From assembly GCF_000382365.1 (NCBI RefSeq), contig NZ_KB908231.1, positions 1-64,000 on the forward strand: a stretch of DNA of 64,000 bases. Direction: 5' to 3'. Numbering within the stretch: position 1 is the stretch's first letter; each line of letters begins with the position of its first letter. Both the position numbers and the translations under genes were made by a program. Origin of the DNA: Pannonibacter phragmitetus DSM 14782 (GTDB taxonomy: Bacteria; Pseudomonadota; Alphaproteobacteria; Rhizobiales; Stappiaceae). Below are positions 27,746 to 37,827 of this stretch, piece by piece. The notes under the pieces were generated by a model. It was not told the DNA's origin and made no database searches. It saw only the letters and a program-made list of their open reading frames with translations.

Positions 27746-27776
27746 AGGCGGTGCCCTTCGGGGTGCCGCCTTTTTC
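27746..27776 (+). terminator. Intrinsic terminator of the rpsF-rpsR-rplI operon
   Basis: AGGCGGTGCCC-TTCG-GGGTGCCGCCT forms an 11-bp stem (two G-U pairs) capped by a UUCG tetraloop and is followed by TTTTTCTTTG. Confidence 0.88.
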
Positions 27777-27998
27777 TTTGCCTGTTTTATGGGCGCACTG
27801 ACGCGGCTTCCGGCCGGTATGTGCGCAGGATATCCACAGCCTGCCCCCAGCCCTTGTCCACATGCACCAGTCAAGGCGCGAGATGACTTGTCCCCGTTGA
27901 TCTTGCGCAGGCTGAGGATAATTGCCTCCCCTGAACTGCGGCCTTTTCCTGCGCCCTTAACCCCGGTAAACGAAATATGACCGCGACCGGGGGACCAC

Positions 27999-29483
27999 AT
28001 GAAGGGCACTATCCAGAAGATCGAAACGGCGAGCGAGACCGTGCGCGTCGCTCCGCATAACGCGGAGGCTGAGCGCCAGCTGCTGGGTGCGATTCTGGTC
28101 AACAACGAGACCTATTACCGCGTCTCCGACTTTCTGGAGCCGCACCATTTTTTCCTGCCGCCGCACAAGGACATCTACGAGAAGATCGGCCAGCTGATCC
28201 GCGCGGGCAAGACCGCCTCGCCCATCACGCTGAAGACCTTCTATCCTGCCGACATCAAGATCGCGGATCTGAGCGCGACGCAGTACCTGCTGCGCCTTGC
28301 CGCCGACGCCGCCTCGATCATCAACGCGGAAGATTATGGCCGCATCATCTATGACCTTGCCGTCCGGCGGAACCTGATCCGCATCGGCGAGGACATGGTC
28401 AACATCGCCTATGACGCGCCCATCGACATGCCGCCAAACCAGCAGATCGACGACGCCGAACGGCGGCTGTTCGAACTGGCGGAAACCGGCCGCAGCGAAG
28501 GCGGCTTCGTCACCTTCGGCGATGCGCTGACAGAAACGATCCATATGGCCCACGCGGCCTATAACCGCGAAGGCGCGCTGTCAGGCATTTCCTCAGGACT
28601 GACCGATCTTGACCGGCTGATGGGCGGCCTGCAGCATTCGGATCTGATCGTGCTGGCCGGCCGTCCTGCCATGGGCAAGACCTCGCTCGTCACCAACATC
28701 GCCTATAACGTCGCCCAGGCCTATCAGGCCGAGGAGCAGCCGGATGGCGCGCTGAAGACGGTGAATGGCGGCGTTGTCGGCTTCTTCTCGCTGGAAATGT
28801 CGGCCGAACAGCTGGCCACCCGTATCATTTCCGAGCAGACCGAAATTTCCTCGTCGAAGATCCGCCGCGGCGACATTTCCGAGGCTGATTTCGAGAAACT
28901 GGCGGCCGCTGCCCAGCACATGCAGACCGTGCCGCTTTACGTGGACCAGACCGGTGGCATCTCTATCGCCTCGCTGGTGGCCCGTGCCCGCCGCCTCAAG
29001 CGCCAGCGCGGCCTCGACCTGCTCATCGTCGACTATATTCAGCTGCTCTCCGGCTCGTCCAAGAACAGCGGCAACCGCGTGCAGGAAATCACCGAAATCA
29101 CCACGGGCCTGAAGGCGTTGGCGAAGGAGCTGAACGTTCCCATCATCGCCCTCTCCCAGCTGTCCCGTCAGGTGGAATCGCGTGAAGACAAGCGTCCGCA
29201 GCTGTCGGATCTGCGCGAATCGGGCTCCATCGAGCAGGACGCCGACGTGGTGCTCTTCGTGTTCCGCGAGGAATATTACCTGTCCAAGACCATGCCCGAG
29301 GAAGGGACGCCCGAATATGAGGCCTGGGTGGACAAGTTCGAGCGCGTCAAGGGCAAGGCCGAAGTCATCATCGCCAAGCAGCGTCACGGCCCCACCGGCA
29401 CGGCCCAGCTGCACTTCCAGGGCGAGTTCACCCGCTTCTCGGATCTGGCGCAGGAAGACTATATGCCCGAACGGTTGGAGTAA
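27999..29483 (+). CDS. dnaB: Replicative DNA helicase
   Basis: DnaB, the hexameric 5'-3' replicative helicase; 494 residues. The N-terminal domain starts with the conserved PHNAEAERQLLGAILVNNE. The RecA-like domain has Walker A GRPAMGKTSL, Walker B DLLIVDYIQLLSG and the arginine-rich ALSQLSRQVESREDKRP. The C-terminus has the usual KQRHGPTGT motif. Lies between rplI and alr, a conserved order in alphaproteobacteria. Confidence 0.97.
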   Translation: MKGTIQKIETASETVRVAPHNAEAERQLLGAILVNNETYYRVSDFLEPHHFFLPPHKDIYEKIGQLIRAGKTASPITLKTFYPADIKIADLSATQYLLRLAADAASIINAEDYGRIIYDLAVRRNLIRIGEDMVNIAYDAPIDMPPNQQIDDAERRLFELAETGRSEGGFVTFGDALTETIHMAHAAYNREGALSGISSGLTDLDRLMGGLQHSDLIVLAGRPAMGKTSLVTNIAYNVAQAYQAEEQPDGALKTVNGGVVGFFSLEMSAEQLATRIISEQTEISSSKIRRGDISEADFEKLAAAAQHMQTVPLYVDQTGGISIASLVARARRLKRQRGLDLLIVDYIQLLSGSSKNSGNRVQEITEITTGLKALAKELNVPIIALSQLSRQVESREDKRPQLSDLRESGSIEQDADVVLFVFREEYYLSKTMPEEGTPEYEAWVDKFERVKGKAEVIIAKQRHGPTGTAQLHFQGEFTRFSDLAQEDYMPERLE

Positions 29484-29586
29484 TCCGTCCGGACCGGTCT
29501 ATGATGGCCGCAGATATGGGCAAGGTGCCGATTCGCTGCTCCGCTTGGAAACTGCTGCGTGAGGGGCCAGCCTTGCTTTTGGCTTC

Positions 29587-30765
29587 ATGACACAGGACCC
29601 GCAGAGCATGACAAGCTCCAGCCACGGGCAAACCGTCATCCCGGCCGGCAGCCGTCTGACGATCGATCCGCTCGCCATCGCGCGCAATTGGCGCCGCGTG
29701 AAGGACCAGCTCACGCCCGGCACCCAGTGCGCTGCCGCCGTGAAGGCCGATGCCTATGGCTGCGGCCTTGCCGTCACGGTGAAGCATCTGGCGGAGGCCG
29801 GCTGCTCCACCTTCTTCGTGGCGACGCCGCAGGAAGGCGTCACTGCCCGTCAGGCAGCGCCCGGTGCCGTCATCTACATCCTCAATGGCCTGTTCCCGGG
29901 CGCAGCTCCCCTGCTGGCTGAGGCAAGGCTGCGGCCGGTGCTGGGGTCCCTGCCGGAAATCGAGGAATGGGCGCTCTTCTGCCGCGAGCGCAAGGTGAAG
30001 CTCGAAGCGGCCATCCACATCAACACCGGCATGAACCGGCTCGGCCTCAACGCTCCCGAATGCGAGAGGCTGGCGGCAGATGGCACGCTGCTGGAAGCTT
30101 TCACCCCGTCGCTGCTGATGAGCCATCTTGCCTGCGCAGCCGAGCCCGCCCATGCGCACAATCAGACGCAGCTTGCCGCTTTCGAGGCGATGAGCGCGCA
30201 TTTCCCCGGCGTGCCACGCTCGCTTGCCAATTCGGCGGGCGTGTTTCTGGGGCCGGAGTTCCATTTCGATCTGGTGCGCCCCGGCATTGCCCTCTACGGC
30301 GGCCAGGTCATCGATCATCCGCCCATGAAGCTGGAGCCGGTGATCCGGCTCGAGGCACGCGTGCTGCAGGTCCGCAAGGTTCCTGCCGGCGAAGGCGTCG
30401 GCTATGGCCTTGCCCGCACGGCGGAGCGTGACAGCCGCATTGCCATGCTGTCCTGCGGCTATGGCGACGGGTTCCTCAGAGGCGCGGGCAGCGCCGACGG
30501 CAAGCCGGGCGCATCGGCCTGGGTTGATGGTCATGCCCTGCCTCTGTTTGGCCGGATCTCCATGGACATGCTGGCTGTGGATGCCACCGATGTTCCGGCA
30601 GACAAGCTGCGCCGGGGCACCTATGTGGAGCTTCTGGGCCCCAACGCCAGCCTTCAGGCGGCGGCATCGGCGGCCGGAACGATTGATTATGAACTGCTGA
30701 CAAGCCTTGGAAGCCGCCATATGCGCATCCACGGGCCGCTGGACGGCGGGACGACCGGAGACTGA
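29587..30765 (+). CDS. alr: Alanine racemase
   Basis: PLP enzyme making D-alanine for peptidoglycan. 392 residues with the PLP lysine in AAVKADAYGCGL and the second-domain tyrosine in GVGYGLART. SCGYGDGFLR and GRISMDMLAVD are family features. An alternative start at 29608 (MTSSSHG) is possible. The TGA at 30763-30765 is one base before the radA start. Confidence 0.95.
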   Translation: MTQDPQSMTSSSHGQTVIPAGSRLTIDPLAIARNWRRVKDQLTPGTQCAAAVKADAYGCGLAVTVKHLAEAGCSTFFVATPQEGVTARQAAPGAVIYILNGLFPGAAPLLAEARLRPVLGSLPEIEEWALFCRERKVKLEAAIHINTGMNRLGLNAPECERLAADGTLLEAFTPSLLMSHLACAAEPAHAHNQTQLAAFEAMSAHFPGVPRSLANSAGVFLGPEFHFDLVRPGIALYGGQVIDHPPMKLEPVIRLEARVLQVRKVPAGEGVGYGLARTAERDSRIAMLSCGYGDGFLRGAGSADGKPGASAWVDGHALPLFGRISMDMLAVDATDVPADKLRRGTYVELLGPNASLQAAASAAGTIDYELLTSLGSRHMRIHGPLDGGTTGD

Positions 30766-30766
30766 C

Positions 30767-32185
30767 ATGGCCCGCCGCAGCTCATCCTTTGTGTGCCAGG
30801 CCTGTGGTGCAATCACGGGCAAATGGACCGGCCGCTGCGAGTCCTGCGGCGAATGGAACACCATCGTCGAGGAAGCCGAAGGCAGCGGCGTCGGCGGCGG
30901 CCCGTCCAAAGGCAAGGTCACCCGTGGCCGCGTCGTGCCGCTGGTCGGCCTTTCGGGCGAGGCCAAGGAAGCCCCGCGCTTCCAGAGCGGCATCAAGGAG
31001 CTGGACCGGGTGACCGGCGGCGGCTTCGTCAAGGGTTCGGCCCTGCTGGTGGGCGGTGATCCGGGCATCGGCAAGTCCACACTGCTGATCCAGGCTTCCG
31101 CCGCGCTCGCCAACAAGGGCCTGCGCTCAGTCTATATCTCGGGCGAAGAGGCGATCGATCAGGTCCGGCTGCGCGCCGAACGCCTCGGTCTTGCCAATGC
31201 GCCCGTCGCGCTCGCCTCCGAAACCAGCGTCGAGGACATTCTGGCAACGCTGGAGGCCGGTCCTCCCCCTGCCCTGCTCATCCTCGATTCCGTGCAGACC
31301 CTGTGGACGGAGCTGGCGGATTCGCCTCCCGGCACGGTGACGCAGGTGCGCGCCTCGGCGCAGGCCATGGTCCGCTATGCCAAGAAATCCGGCACCGCCA
31401 TGGTGCTCGTCGGCCATGTCACCAAGGATGGCCAGATCGCAGGCCCCCGTGTGGTGGAGCACATGGTCGACGCGGTGCTCTATTTCGAGGGCGACGGTGC
31501 GCATCAGTACCGCATCCTGCGCTCGGTGAAGAACCGCTTCGGCGCCACCGATGAAATCGGCGTGTTCGAGATGACAGGCGCGGGCCTGCAGGAAGTGGCC
31601 AATCCGTCAGCGCTTTTCCTTGGAGAACGCTCGTCCAATGCGCCCGGCTCGGTGGTTTTTGCCGGGCTGGAGGGCTCACGCCCGCTGCTCATTGAAATTC
31701 AGGCGCTCGTCGCCCCCTCGCCGCTCGGCACGCCCCGCCGCGCCGTGATCGGCTGGGACAGCGCCCGTCTGTCGATGATCCTTGCGGTGCTGGAAGCGCG
31801 CTGCGGGGTTCGCTTTTCGCAGCACGATGTCTATCTGAATGTGGCCGGCGGCCTCAGGATCAACGAGCCGGGTGCAGACCTTGCGGTAGCTGCTGCACTG
31901 GTCTCTTCACTCAGCGGGCTTGCCCTGCCGGTCAATTGCGTCTATTTCGGCGAGGTCAGCCTCTCGGGCGCCGTCAGACCGGTGGCCCAGGGACAGGCAA
32001 GACTGAAGGAAGCGCAGAAACTCGGCTTTGACCGCGCCATCTGCCCGGCTGGAAACATCAAGGATGGGACCGGACCGGAGCTGAGCGCGGAAGGAATACA
32101 GGACCTGAGCGCCTTCATCGCCAAGATTGCTGCCAAGGGCAGCGGGCGGGCCGGCGGCGGGCCCCGGGATGTGCGGAACGACTGA
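30767..32185 (+). CDS. radA: DNA repair protein RadA
   Basis: RadA/Sms, a DnaB-like branch-migration helicase in recombination. 472 residues from ATG 30767. Domains in order: a C4 zinc finger (CQACGAITGKWTGRCESCG), a RecA-like ATPase with Walker A GGDPGIGKST, the KNRFG motif (SVKNRFGATDEIG) and a C-terminal Lon-protease-like domain. Directly downstream of alr. Confidence 0.96.
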   Translation: MARRSSSFVCQACGAITGKWTGRCESCGEWNTIVEEAEGSGVGGGPSKGKVTRGRVVPLVGLSGEAKEAPRFQSGIKELDRVTGGGFVKGSALLVGGDPGIGKSTLLIQASAALANKGLRSVYISGEEAIDQVRLRAERLGLANAPVALASETSVEDILATLEAGPPPALLILDSVQTLWTELADSPPGTVTQVRASAQAMVRYAKKSGTAMVLVGHVTKDGQIAGPRVVEHMVDAVLYFEGDGAHQYRILRSVKNRFGATDEIGVFEMTGAGLQEVANPSALFLGERSSNAPGSVVFAGLEGSRPLLIEIQALVAPSPLGTPRRAVIGWDSARLSMILAVLEARCGVRFSQHDVYLNVAGGLRINEPGADLAVAAALVSSLSGLALPVNCVYFGEVSLSGAVRPVAQGQARLKEAQKLGFDRAICPAGNIKDGTGPELSAEGIQDLSAFIAKIAAKGSGRAGGGPRDVRND

Positions 32186-32245
32186 CAGCAGCAAGGCGCC
32201 GCAAGCGGCTGCCGGGACTGCGGGCTACAAGGGTAAAACCGGACG

Positions 32246-32887
32246 ATGCCAATCACGCTCCTCGACGGAATTCTTCTCGTCATCATGCTGATTTCCGCCG
32301 TTCTGGCGATGGTGCGCGGCTTTGTCCGTGAAGTTCTGTCGATCGGCTCATGGGTGGCGGCAGCCGCCGCAGCCTACTTGCTTTATGGATCCGTGCTTCC
32401 ATATGCCAAGCAGTATATCAGCAATGAGTATGTTGCCCTCGGCGCTGCCATTGCGGGCGTGTTCCTGCTGACGCTGATCATCGTCAGCTACATCACCATG
32501 CGCATTTCCGATTTCGTGCTCGACAGCCGCATCGGCGCGCTGGACCGCACGCTCGGCTTCGTTTTCGGCGCCGCACGCGGTATGCTGCTTGTTGTCGTCG
32601 GCCTTGCCTTCTTCAACTGGTTCGTGCCGGCGGAGCGCCAGCCCCAGTGGGTGGTTCAGGCCAAGTCCCGTGACCTGCTGACATCCATCGGCCTTCAGCT
32701 GCAGGCAGCGCTGCCGGAGGATCCGGAAAAGACGATTCAGGAGTTCAACCGCTCCAGCCGCCGCAATGCCGATGAGCCCCAGGGCCAAGCTCAGGGCCAG
32801 CCTCAGGGCGGGAACGAGAATACCGGCTACAGCGCCGCAGAACGTCAGGGCATCGACCAGCTGACGACCAGCGGCACCGGAAACTGA
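32246..32887 (+). CDS. cvpA: CvpA family membrane protein
   Basis: 213-residue inner-membrane protein with four predicted transmembrane helices in the first 130 residues (ITLLDGILLVIMLISAVLAM begins the first). The C-terminal tail is polar and Gln/Asn-rich (QGQAQGQPQGGNENTG) and likely cytoplasmic. CvpA is named for colicin V production and often sits upstream of purF, as here. Confidence 0.9.
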   Translation: MPITLLDGILLVIMLISAVLAMVRGFVREVLSIGSWVAAAAAAYLLYGSVLPYAKQYISNEYVALGAAIAGVFLLTLIIVSYITMRISDFVLDSRIGALDRTLGFVFGAARGMLLVVVGLAFFNWFVPAERQPQWVVQAKSRDLLTSIGLQLQAALPEDPEKTIQEFNRSSRRNADEPQGQAQGQPQGGNENTGYSAAERQGIDQLTTSGTGN

Positions 32888-32935
32888 TCTTTTTGCCAGC
32901 AAGGCTGGCCGCACAACCTCTCAAGGAGCTTCGCC

Positions 32936-34438
32936 ATGTCCGGTCTGACCGACTTCCAGGGCGCAGGGAAACAGTTCCGTTCCGATGACACGGACGACAT
33001 CTACGGGGACACGCTGCGTGAAGAATGCGGCGTGTTCGGCGTTTTGGGGCATGAAGATGCCGCCGCGCTGACCGCCCTTGGCCTGCACGCCCTGCAGCAT
33101 CGCGGACAGGAAGCTGCCGGCATCGTCACCTATGACGATAACGAGCAGTTCCGTTCCGAGCGTCATCTCGGCCTCGTCGGCGATCACTTCTCCAGCGCCG
33201 AGACGATCAAGCGTCTTGCAGGCTCTGCCGCTGTCGGCCACGTGCGCTACTCCACCACAGGCGAACCGGCGCTGCGCAACGTGCAGCCGCTGTTTGCCGA
33301 GCTGGACGGCGGCGGCTTTGCCATCTGCCACAACGGCAACTTCACCAATGGCCTGACGCTGCGCCGCCAGCTGATCCGCGACGGGGCCATCTGCCAGTCC
33401 ACGTCGGATTCCGAAGTGGTGCTGCAGCTCGTCGCCCGCAGCCGCCAGCCGAAGATCGTTGACCGCTTCATTGAGGCGATCAAGCAGATGGAAGGCGCCT
33501 ATTCGCTGGTCGCCCTCACCCGCAAGAAGCTGATCGGCGCCCGCGACCCGCTGGGCATCCGCCCGCTGGTGCTGGGTGACCTCAACGGTGCCCCGATCCT
33601 CGCCTCAGAGACCTGCGCGCTCGACATCATCGGCGCCAAGTTCATCCGCGAGATCGAGAACGGCGAGGTGATCGTCTGCACCTCCGGCGGCATCGAAAGC
33701 TATTTCCCCTTCGGCCGCCGCCCGGCCCGCCCCTGCATCTTCGAGTACGTCTATTTTGCCCGGCCCGACTCCGTTGTCGGCGGCCGCTCGGTCTATGACG
33801 TGCGCCGCCAGATGGGCGCGCAGCTGGCCCGCGAGAGCCATGTGGATGCCGATGTGGTGGTTCCGGTGCCGGACAGCGGCGTTCCCGCCGCCATCGGCTA
33901 CAGCCAGGAATCGGGCGTTCCCTTCGAGCTGGGCATCATCCGCAACCACTATGTGGGCCGCACCTTCATCGAACCCACTCAGTCGATCCGGACCCTTGGT
34001 GTCAAGCTGAAGCATTCGGCCAACCGGGCGCAGATCGAGGGCAAGCGTGTCATCCTTATCGATGACAGCCTCGTGCGCGGCACCACCTCGCTGAAGATCG
34101 TGCAGATGATCCGCGATGCAGGTGCGCGCGAAGTGCATTTCCGCCTCGCCAGCCCGCCGATCCGCTACTCCGACTATTACGGCATCGACACGCCGGTGCG
34201 CGAAAAGCTGCTGGCCGCCCGCTACAATCTGGAAGAGATGCGTGCCTTCATCGGCGCCGACAGCCTCGCCTTCCTCTCGATTGAAGGCATCTACAAGGCC
34301 ATGGGGCTTGAGGGCCGTGACAACGAGAACCCGCAGTTCACCGACCACTGCTTCACTGGCGACTATCCGACGCCGCTGACGGACCTGTCGGATGACGTGG
34401 AATTCCGTAAGCCGCCGCGTCTGGTGGAAGTTGGATAA
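32936..34438 (+). CDS. purF: Amidophosphoribosyltransferase
   Basis: First committed enzyme of purine synthesis (PRPP + glutamine to phosphoribosylamine). 500 residues. The nucleophilic cysteine after propeptide removal is Cys31 in LREECGVFGVLG, so a 30-residue propeptide is expected. The PRPP-binding motif is VILIDDSLVRGTTS, and SNSQE-type specificity residues are in the central domain. Follows cvpA by 48 bases. Confidence 0.97.
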   Translation: MSGLTDFQGAGKQFRSDDTDDIYGDTLREECGVFGVLGHEDAAALTALGLHALQHRGQEAAGIVTYDDNEQFRSERHLGLVGDHFSSAETIKRLAGSAAVGHVRYSTTGEPALRNVQPLFAELDGGGFAICHNGNFTNGLTLRRQLIRDGAICQSTSDSEVVLQLVARSRQPKIVDRFIEAIKQMEGAYSLVALTRKKLIGARDPLGIRPLVLGDLNGAPILASETCALDIIGAKFIREIENGEVIVCTSGGIESYFPFGRRPARPCIFEYVYFARPDSVVGGRSVYDVRRQMGAQLARESHVDADVVVPVPDSGVPAAIGYSQESGVPFELGIIRNHYVGRTFIEPTQSIRTLGVKLKHSANRAQIEGKRVILIDDSLVRGTTSLKIVQMIRDAGAREVHFRLASPPIRYSDYYGIDTPVREKLLAARYNLEEMRAFIGADSLAFLSIEGIYKAMGLEGRDNENPQFTDHCFTGDYPTPLTDLSDDVEFRKPPRLVEVG

Positions 34439-34444
34439 GGCACA

Positions 34445-35191
34445 ATGACTGACAAGATCCTCGACGGCCGCATTGCGGTCGTCACCGGCGCCTCGCGCGG
34501 CATCGGCTATTTCATCGCACGTGAGCTGGGACGCCTTGGTGCCCATGTCGTCGCCGTTGCCCGCACCGTGGGCGGCCTCGAAGAGCTGGACGACGAGATC
34601 AAGGCCGCAGGCGGCCAGACGACCCTCGTGCCCCTCGACGTCACCGACTATGACGCGCTGGACCGTCTGGGCGCCGCCATTTTCGAGCGGTGGAAGAAGC
34701 TGGACATTCTGGTGGGCAATGCGGGCGTGCTTGGCACCCTGTCGCCGCTCGGCCATGTGGACATCAAGACCTGGGACAAGGTGATGGCGGCAAATGTCAC
34801 CGCCAACTGGCGCCTGATCCGCTCGCTGGACCCGCTGCTGCGCCAGTCAGACGCCGGACGCGCCGTGTTCCTGTCTTCAGGCGCTGCCCACAAGTGCAAG
34901 GCTTATTGGGGCCCCTACTCGGTCTCCAAGGCCGCGCTGGAAGCTCTGGTGCGCACCTACACCGCCGAGACGCGCCAGACGCCGCTGCAGATCAGCCTCG
35001 TCAGTCCGGGCCCCGTCCGCACCTCCATGCGCGCACAAGCCATGCCCGGCGAAGACCCGGCCACCCTGCCGCATCCCGAAGACGTGGCCAAGGCGATCAT
35101 CCCGCTGACGCTGCCCACCTTCACGGACGGCGGCCGCCTGTACGACCACCCCTCGCGCAGCTTCAAGGATTTTGTGCAGGTCGCATCGTAA
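34445..35191 (+). CDS. SDR-family oxidoreductase
   Basis: 248-residue short-chain dehydrogenase/reductase with cofactor motif TGASRGIGYF near residue 15, GNAG motif (LVGNAGVLGTL) and catalytic serine plus YxxxK (SSGAAHKCKAYWGPYSVSK). Substrate unknown. It starts six bases after purF, so it is co-transcribed; a purF-SDR pair recurs in Hyphomicrobiales. Confidence 0.88.
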   Translation: MTDKILDGRIAVVTGASRGIGYFIARELGRLGAHVVAVARTVGGLEELDDEIKAAGGQTTLVPLDVTDYDALDRLGAAIFERWKKLDILVGNAGVLGTLSPLGHVDIKTWDKVMAANVTANWRLIRSLDPLLRQSDAGRAVFLSSGAAHKCKAYWGPYSVSKAALEALVRTYTAETRQTPLQISLVSPGPVRTSMRAQAMPGEDPATLPHPEDVAKAIIPLTLPTFTDGGRLYDHPSRSFKDFVQVAS

Positions 35192-35237
35192 GGGGTTGGA
35201 ACGGAGGGCTTTCTGCTTCTTGCCTTACCCCTTCCTC

Positions 35238-35379
35238 CGTCATGCCATGACTTGATCATGGCATCCATACCGCTTCATCTCATCACTATGAGGAGCGGGA
35301 TGATGCAGCAAGCGTTCCGGAGGCTCTGCCTGACGGACAGGCTACGGAGTGAATGCCATGATCAAGTCATGGCATGACG
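35238..35379. repeat. REP-like palindromic element with 27-bp inverted arms
   Basis: Bases 35238-35264 are repeated exactly in inverted orientation at 35353-35379, with 88 bases between. Each arm is itself a hairpin (TGCCATGA-CTTGA-TCATGGCA). Arms of this general design (CATGCC...CTTGA...GGCATCC) resemble widespread intergenic palindromes of alphaproteobacteria. Lies between the convergent SDR and inositol-phosphatase-type genes. Confidence 0.8.
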
Positions 35380-35397
35380 AATGCGGAGAGATCTTTC

Positions 35398-35420
35398 AGG
35401 CCGGAGCATCGCTCCGGCCT
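35398..35420. terminator. Convergent-gene hairpin terminator
   Basis: AGGCCGGAGC-ATC-GCTCCGGCCT is a perfect 10-bp stem followed by CTTTGCATTC on the plus strand, between convergent genes. Confidence 0.5.
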
Positions 35421-35437
35421 CTTTGCATTCAGGCGCC

Positions 35438-36238
35438 TCAGTGGGCTGCCAGCGGCGGGAAGACTGCTTCGCACATGCCGGACCATTCGTCATAGACACC
35501 GGGGCAAGCGGTGATGACGCGTACGCCCGTCGCGATGGACGCGTCCACGTCAAAGCCGGTGACCTTGCCGCCGCCTTCCTCGATCATCAGGAGACCGGCG
35601 AGGCAGTCCCAGACGTTCATCTTGGATTCGCCATAGGCAATGAGGCGGCCGGCGGCCACATAGGCCAGCATCAGCCCACCAGAGGCATTGCGGAAGAAGA
35701 CGCCGCCCCGGTCCACCAGCGCGTCGATCAGCTGCACGGCGCCGCAAACCTTGTTGCGGCCGCTGAAGCCGACACCGGCAGAGCCGGTCTTGAGGCTGGT
35801 GCTGGCGGAGACCCGCGCCGGGCGGCCATCGACCGTCAGCCCCTTGCCACGTTCAGCGGCGAACATCTCGCCCGACACCGGATCATGGATGACCCCGATG
35901 ACGGTTTCCCCGTTGTGAACGCAGGCAATGATGACGCACCACTGCGGGATGCCGGCAACGAAATTCGCCGTGCCATCGATCGGATCGATCACCCAGGTGT
36001 AGCCGGACGAGCCTTCCACGCGGCCATGCTCCTCGCCGACGATGCCATCGCCCGGGAAGACGGCTGCGATCTCGTCGCGCACCAGCGTTTCCACGTTGCG
36101 GTCGGCTTCCGTCACGAGGTCCTGATGGCCCTTGTTGATGATGGTCAGCGTTTCCAGCTTGCGGAAATAGTCAAGGCCAAGCGCGCCTGCGCGGCGGGCG
36201 AGGCCAACGGCAAACTCCATGCGTTGCGTCGTCGTCAT
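35438..36238 (-). CDS. Inositol monophosphatase family protein
   Basis: 266-residue Mg-dependent phosphatase. Metal-site motifs are GEEHG and VIDPIDGTANFVAG, with the second WDCLAG motif near the C-terminus. I use the ATG at 36238 because GGGGA lies five bases upstream; an in-frame ATG at 36250 and a much longer frame also exist. Substrate may be inositol phosphate, histidinol phosphate or 3'-phosphoadenosine compounds; the sequence alone does not decide. Downstream of der after a terminator. Confidence 0.88.
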   Translation of the reverse strand: MTTTQRMEFAVGLARRAGALGLDYFRKLETLTIINKGHQDLVTEADRNVETLVRDEIAAVFPGDGIVGEEHGRVEGSSGYTWVIDPIDGTANFVAGIPQWCVIIACVHNGETVIGVIHDPVSGEMFAAERGKGLTVDGRPARVSASTSLKTGSAGVGFSGRNKVCGAVQLIDALVDRGGVFFRNASGGLMLAYVAAGRLIAYGESKMNVWDCLAGLLMIEEGGGKVTGFDVDASIATGVRVITACPGVYDEWSGMCEAVFPPLAAH

Positions 36239-36312
36239 CGCGGTCCCCATGTCATTCGGTTGCAGATGGTGTGCGGGGCTGAGGCGCCCCGATGGGAGAG
36301 GAAAGGTCACAG

Positions 36313-36338
36313 AAAAGGCCGGAGCGATGCCCCGGCCT
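36313..36338 (-). terminator. der terminator
   Basis: On the minus strand AGGCCGGGGC-ATC-GCTCCGGCCT (one G-U pair) is followed by TTTTCTGTG, 22 bases after the der stop. Confidence 0.65.
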
Positions 36339-36359
36339 CGCAAGGGCCCTTGCCGGGGC

Positions 36360-37787
36360 CTAGCGGATTTTCTTTTTCTTGCCCGCATAGGGATTTTCGC
36401 CCTTACGGTAGCTGAGACGGATCGGCGTCCCCGGCATGTCGAAGGTCTGGCGCAGGCCGTTGACGAGATACCGGGTGTAGCTTTCCGGCAGCTCTTCGGG
36501 GCGCGAGCAGAACACGACGAAATGCGGCGGACGGGTTTTCGCCTGGGTCATGTAGCGCAGCTTGACGCGGCGTCCCTGCACCGCCGGGGGCGGATGGTGG
36601 GTGAGGATCTTCAGGAGCCAGCGGTTGAGGCGCGACGTCGAAATGCGACTGTTCCACACCTCGTAGGCGTTGAACACCGCTTCCATCAGCCGGTCGATGC
36701 CCTGCCCCTGCAAGCCCGACATGGTGACGATCTGGACGTTGCGGATCTGGTTCAGATAGCGGTCCTGCGCGTCCTTGATGGCGGCCCAGGCCGCTTCCCG
36801 GTCCTCGATCAGGTCCCACTTGTTGACGGCGATCACAAGCGCGCGGCCTTCACGGGCCACCAGATCGATGATCTGCAGATCCTGCTTCTCGAAGGAATTG
36901 GTCGCGTCCAGCGCCACGACAACCACTTCGGCAAACTTGATGGCGCGCAGAGCGTCGGCAACGGAGAGCTTTTCCAGCTTCTCCTGCACACGCGCCTTGC
37001 GGCGGATACCGGCCGTGTCGAACAGCTTCAGATGGCGCTCGCGCCACAGCCAGTCGACGGAGATGGAATCGCGCGTGATGCCGGCTTCAGGCCCGGTCAG
37101 CATGCGCTCTTCGCCCAGCATGCGGTTGATCAGCGTCGACTTGCCCGCATTGGGCCGCCCGACGATGGCAACGCGCAGTGGGCGCTCACTGGTGCCCGCG
37201 GGAGCTGCTTCCGGCAGAAGCGGATTGCCGTCCTCGTCCAGCTCGACGGAAAAATCTGCTTCGTCCTTGGCCGCCTGCTCTTCTTCCTCGACCTGCTCCA
37301 CATAGGGAAGCAGCGCCTCGTAGAGACCGGCAAGACCCTCGCCATGTTCGGCGGAGATGGCCACCGGCTCGCCCAGACCAAGCGAGAAAGCCTCGTAGAG
37401 ACCACCCTCGCCTGCCCGGCCTTCCGCCTTGTTGGCCAGCAGGATCACCGGCGTCTCGCTCTTGCGGGCAACGGCAGCAAAATGCGCATCAAGCGGCGTC
37501 ACGCCCGCGCGGGCGTCGATGACGAACAGAACGACATCGGCTTCCGCGATGGCCTCTTCGGTCTGGGCGCGCATGCGGCCTTCAAGGCTCGCTGCGTCCG
37601 CATCCTCAAGGCCTGCGGTGTCGATGATGGTGAAGCGCAGGTCGCCCAGGCGCGCCTCGCCCGGCCGCCGGTCGCGGGTGACGCCCGGCGTGTCATCGAC
37701 AAGCGCCAGGCGCTTGCCGACCAGCCGGTTGAACAGCGTCGATTTGCCCACATTCGGACGGCCAATAATGGCTACGGTAGCGCCCAA
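36360..37787 (-). CDS. der: Ribosome-assembly GTPase Der (EngA)
   Basis: 475-residue double GTPase needed for 50S assembly. The first G domain has [16 protein letters not shown], the second [15 protein letters not shown]. Each has its DTAG switch (IIDTAGLED and LFDTAGIRR) and NKxD-type motif ([15 protein letters not shown]). The KH-like C-terminal domain ends with a basic tail (YAGKKKKIR). It is downstream of the BamB-like gene, a conserved neighbourhood. Confidence 0.97.
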   Translation of the reverse strand: MGATVAIIGRPNVGKSTLFNRLVGKRLALVDDTPGVTRDRRPGEARLGDLRFTIIDTAGLEDADAASLEGRMRAQTEEAIAEADVVLFVIDARAGVTPLDAHFAAVARKSETPVILLANKAEGRAGEGGLYEAFSLGLGEPVAISAEHGEGLAGLYEALLPYVEQVEEEEQAAKDEADFSVELDEDGNPLLPEAAPAGTSERPLRVAIVGRPNAGKSTLINRMLGEERMLTGPEAGITRDSISVDWLWRERHLKLFDTAGIRRKARVQEKLEKLSVADALRAIKFAEVVVVALDATNSFEKQDLQIIDLVAREGRALVIAVNKWDLIEDREAAWAAIKDAQDRYLNQIRNVQIVTMSGLQGQGIDRLMEAVFNAYEVWNSRISTSRLNRWLLKILTHHPPPAVQGRRVKLRYMTQAKTRPPHFVVFCSRPEELPESYTRYLVNGLRQTFDMPGTPIRLSYRKGENPYAGKKKKIR

Positions 37788-37827
37788 GCCCCTTACTCCT
37801 CAGGCCGCAATCCCTGCGGCCCATCTA

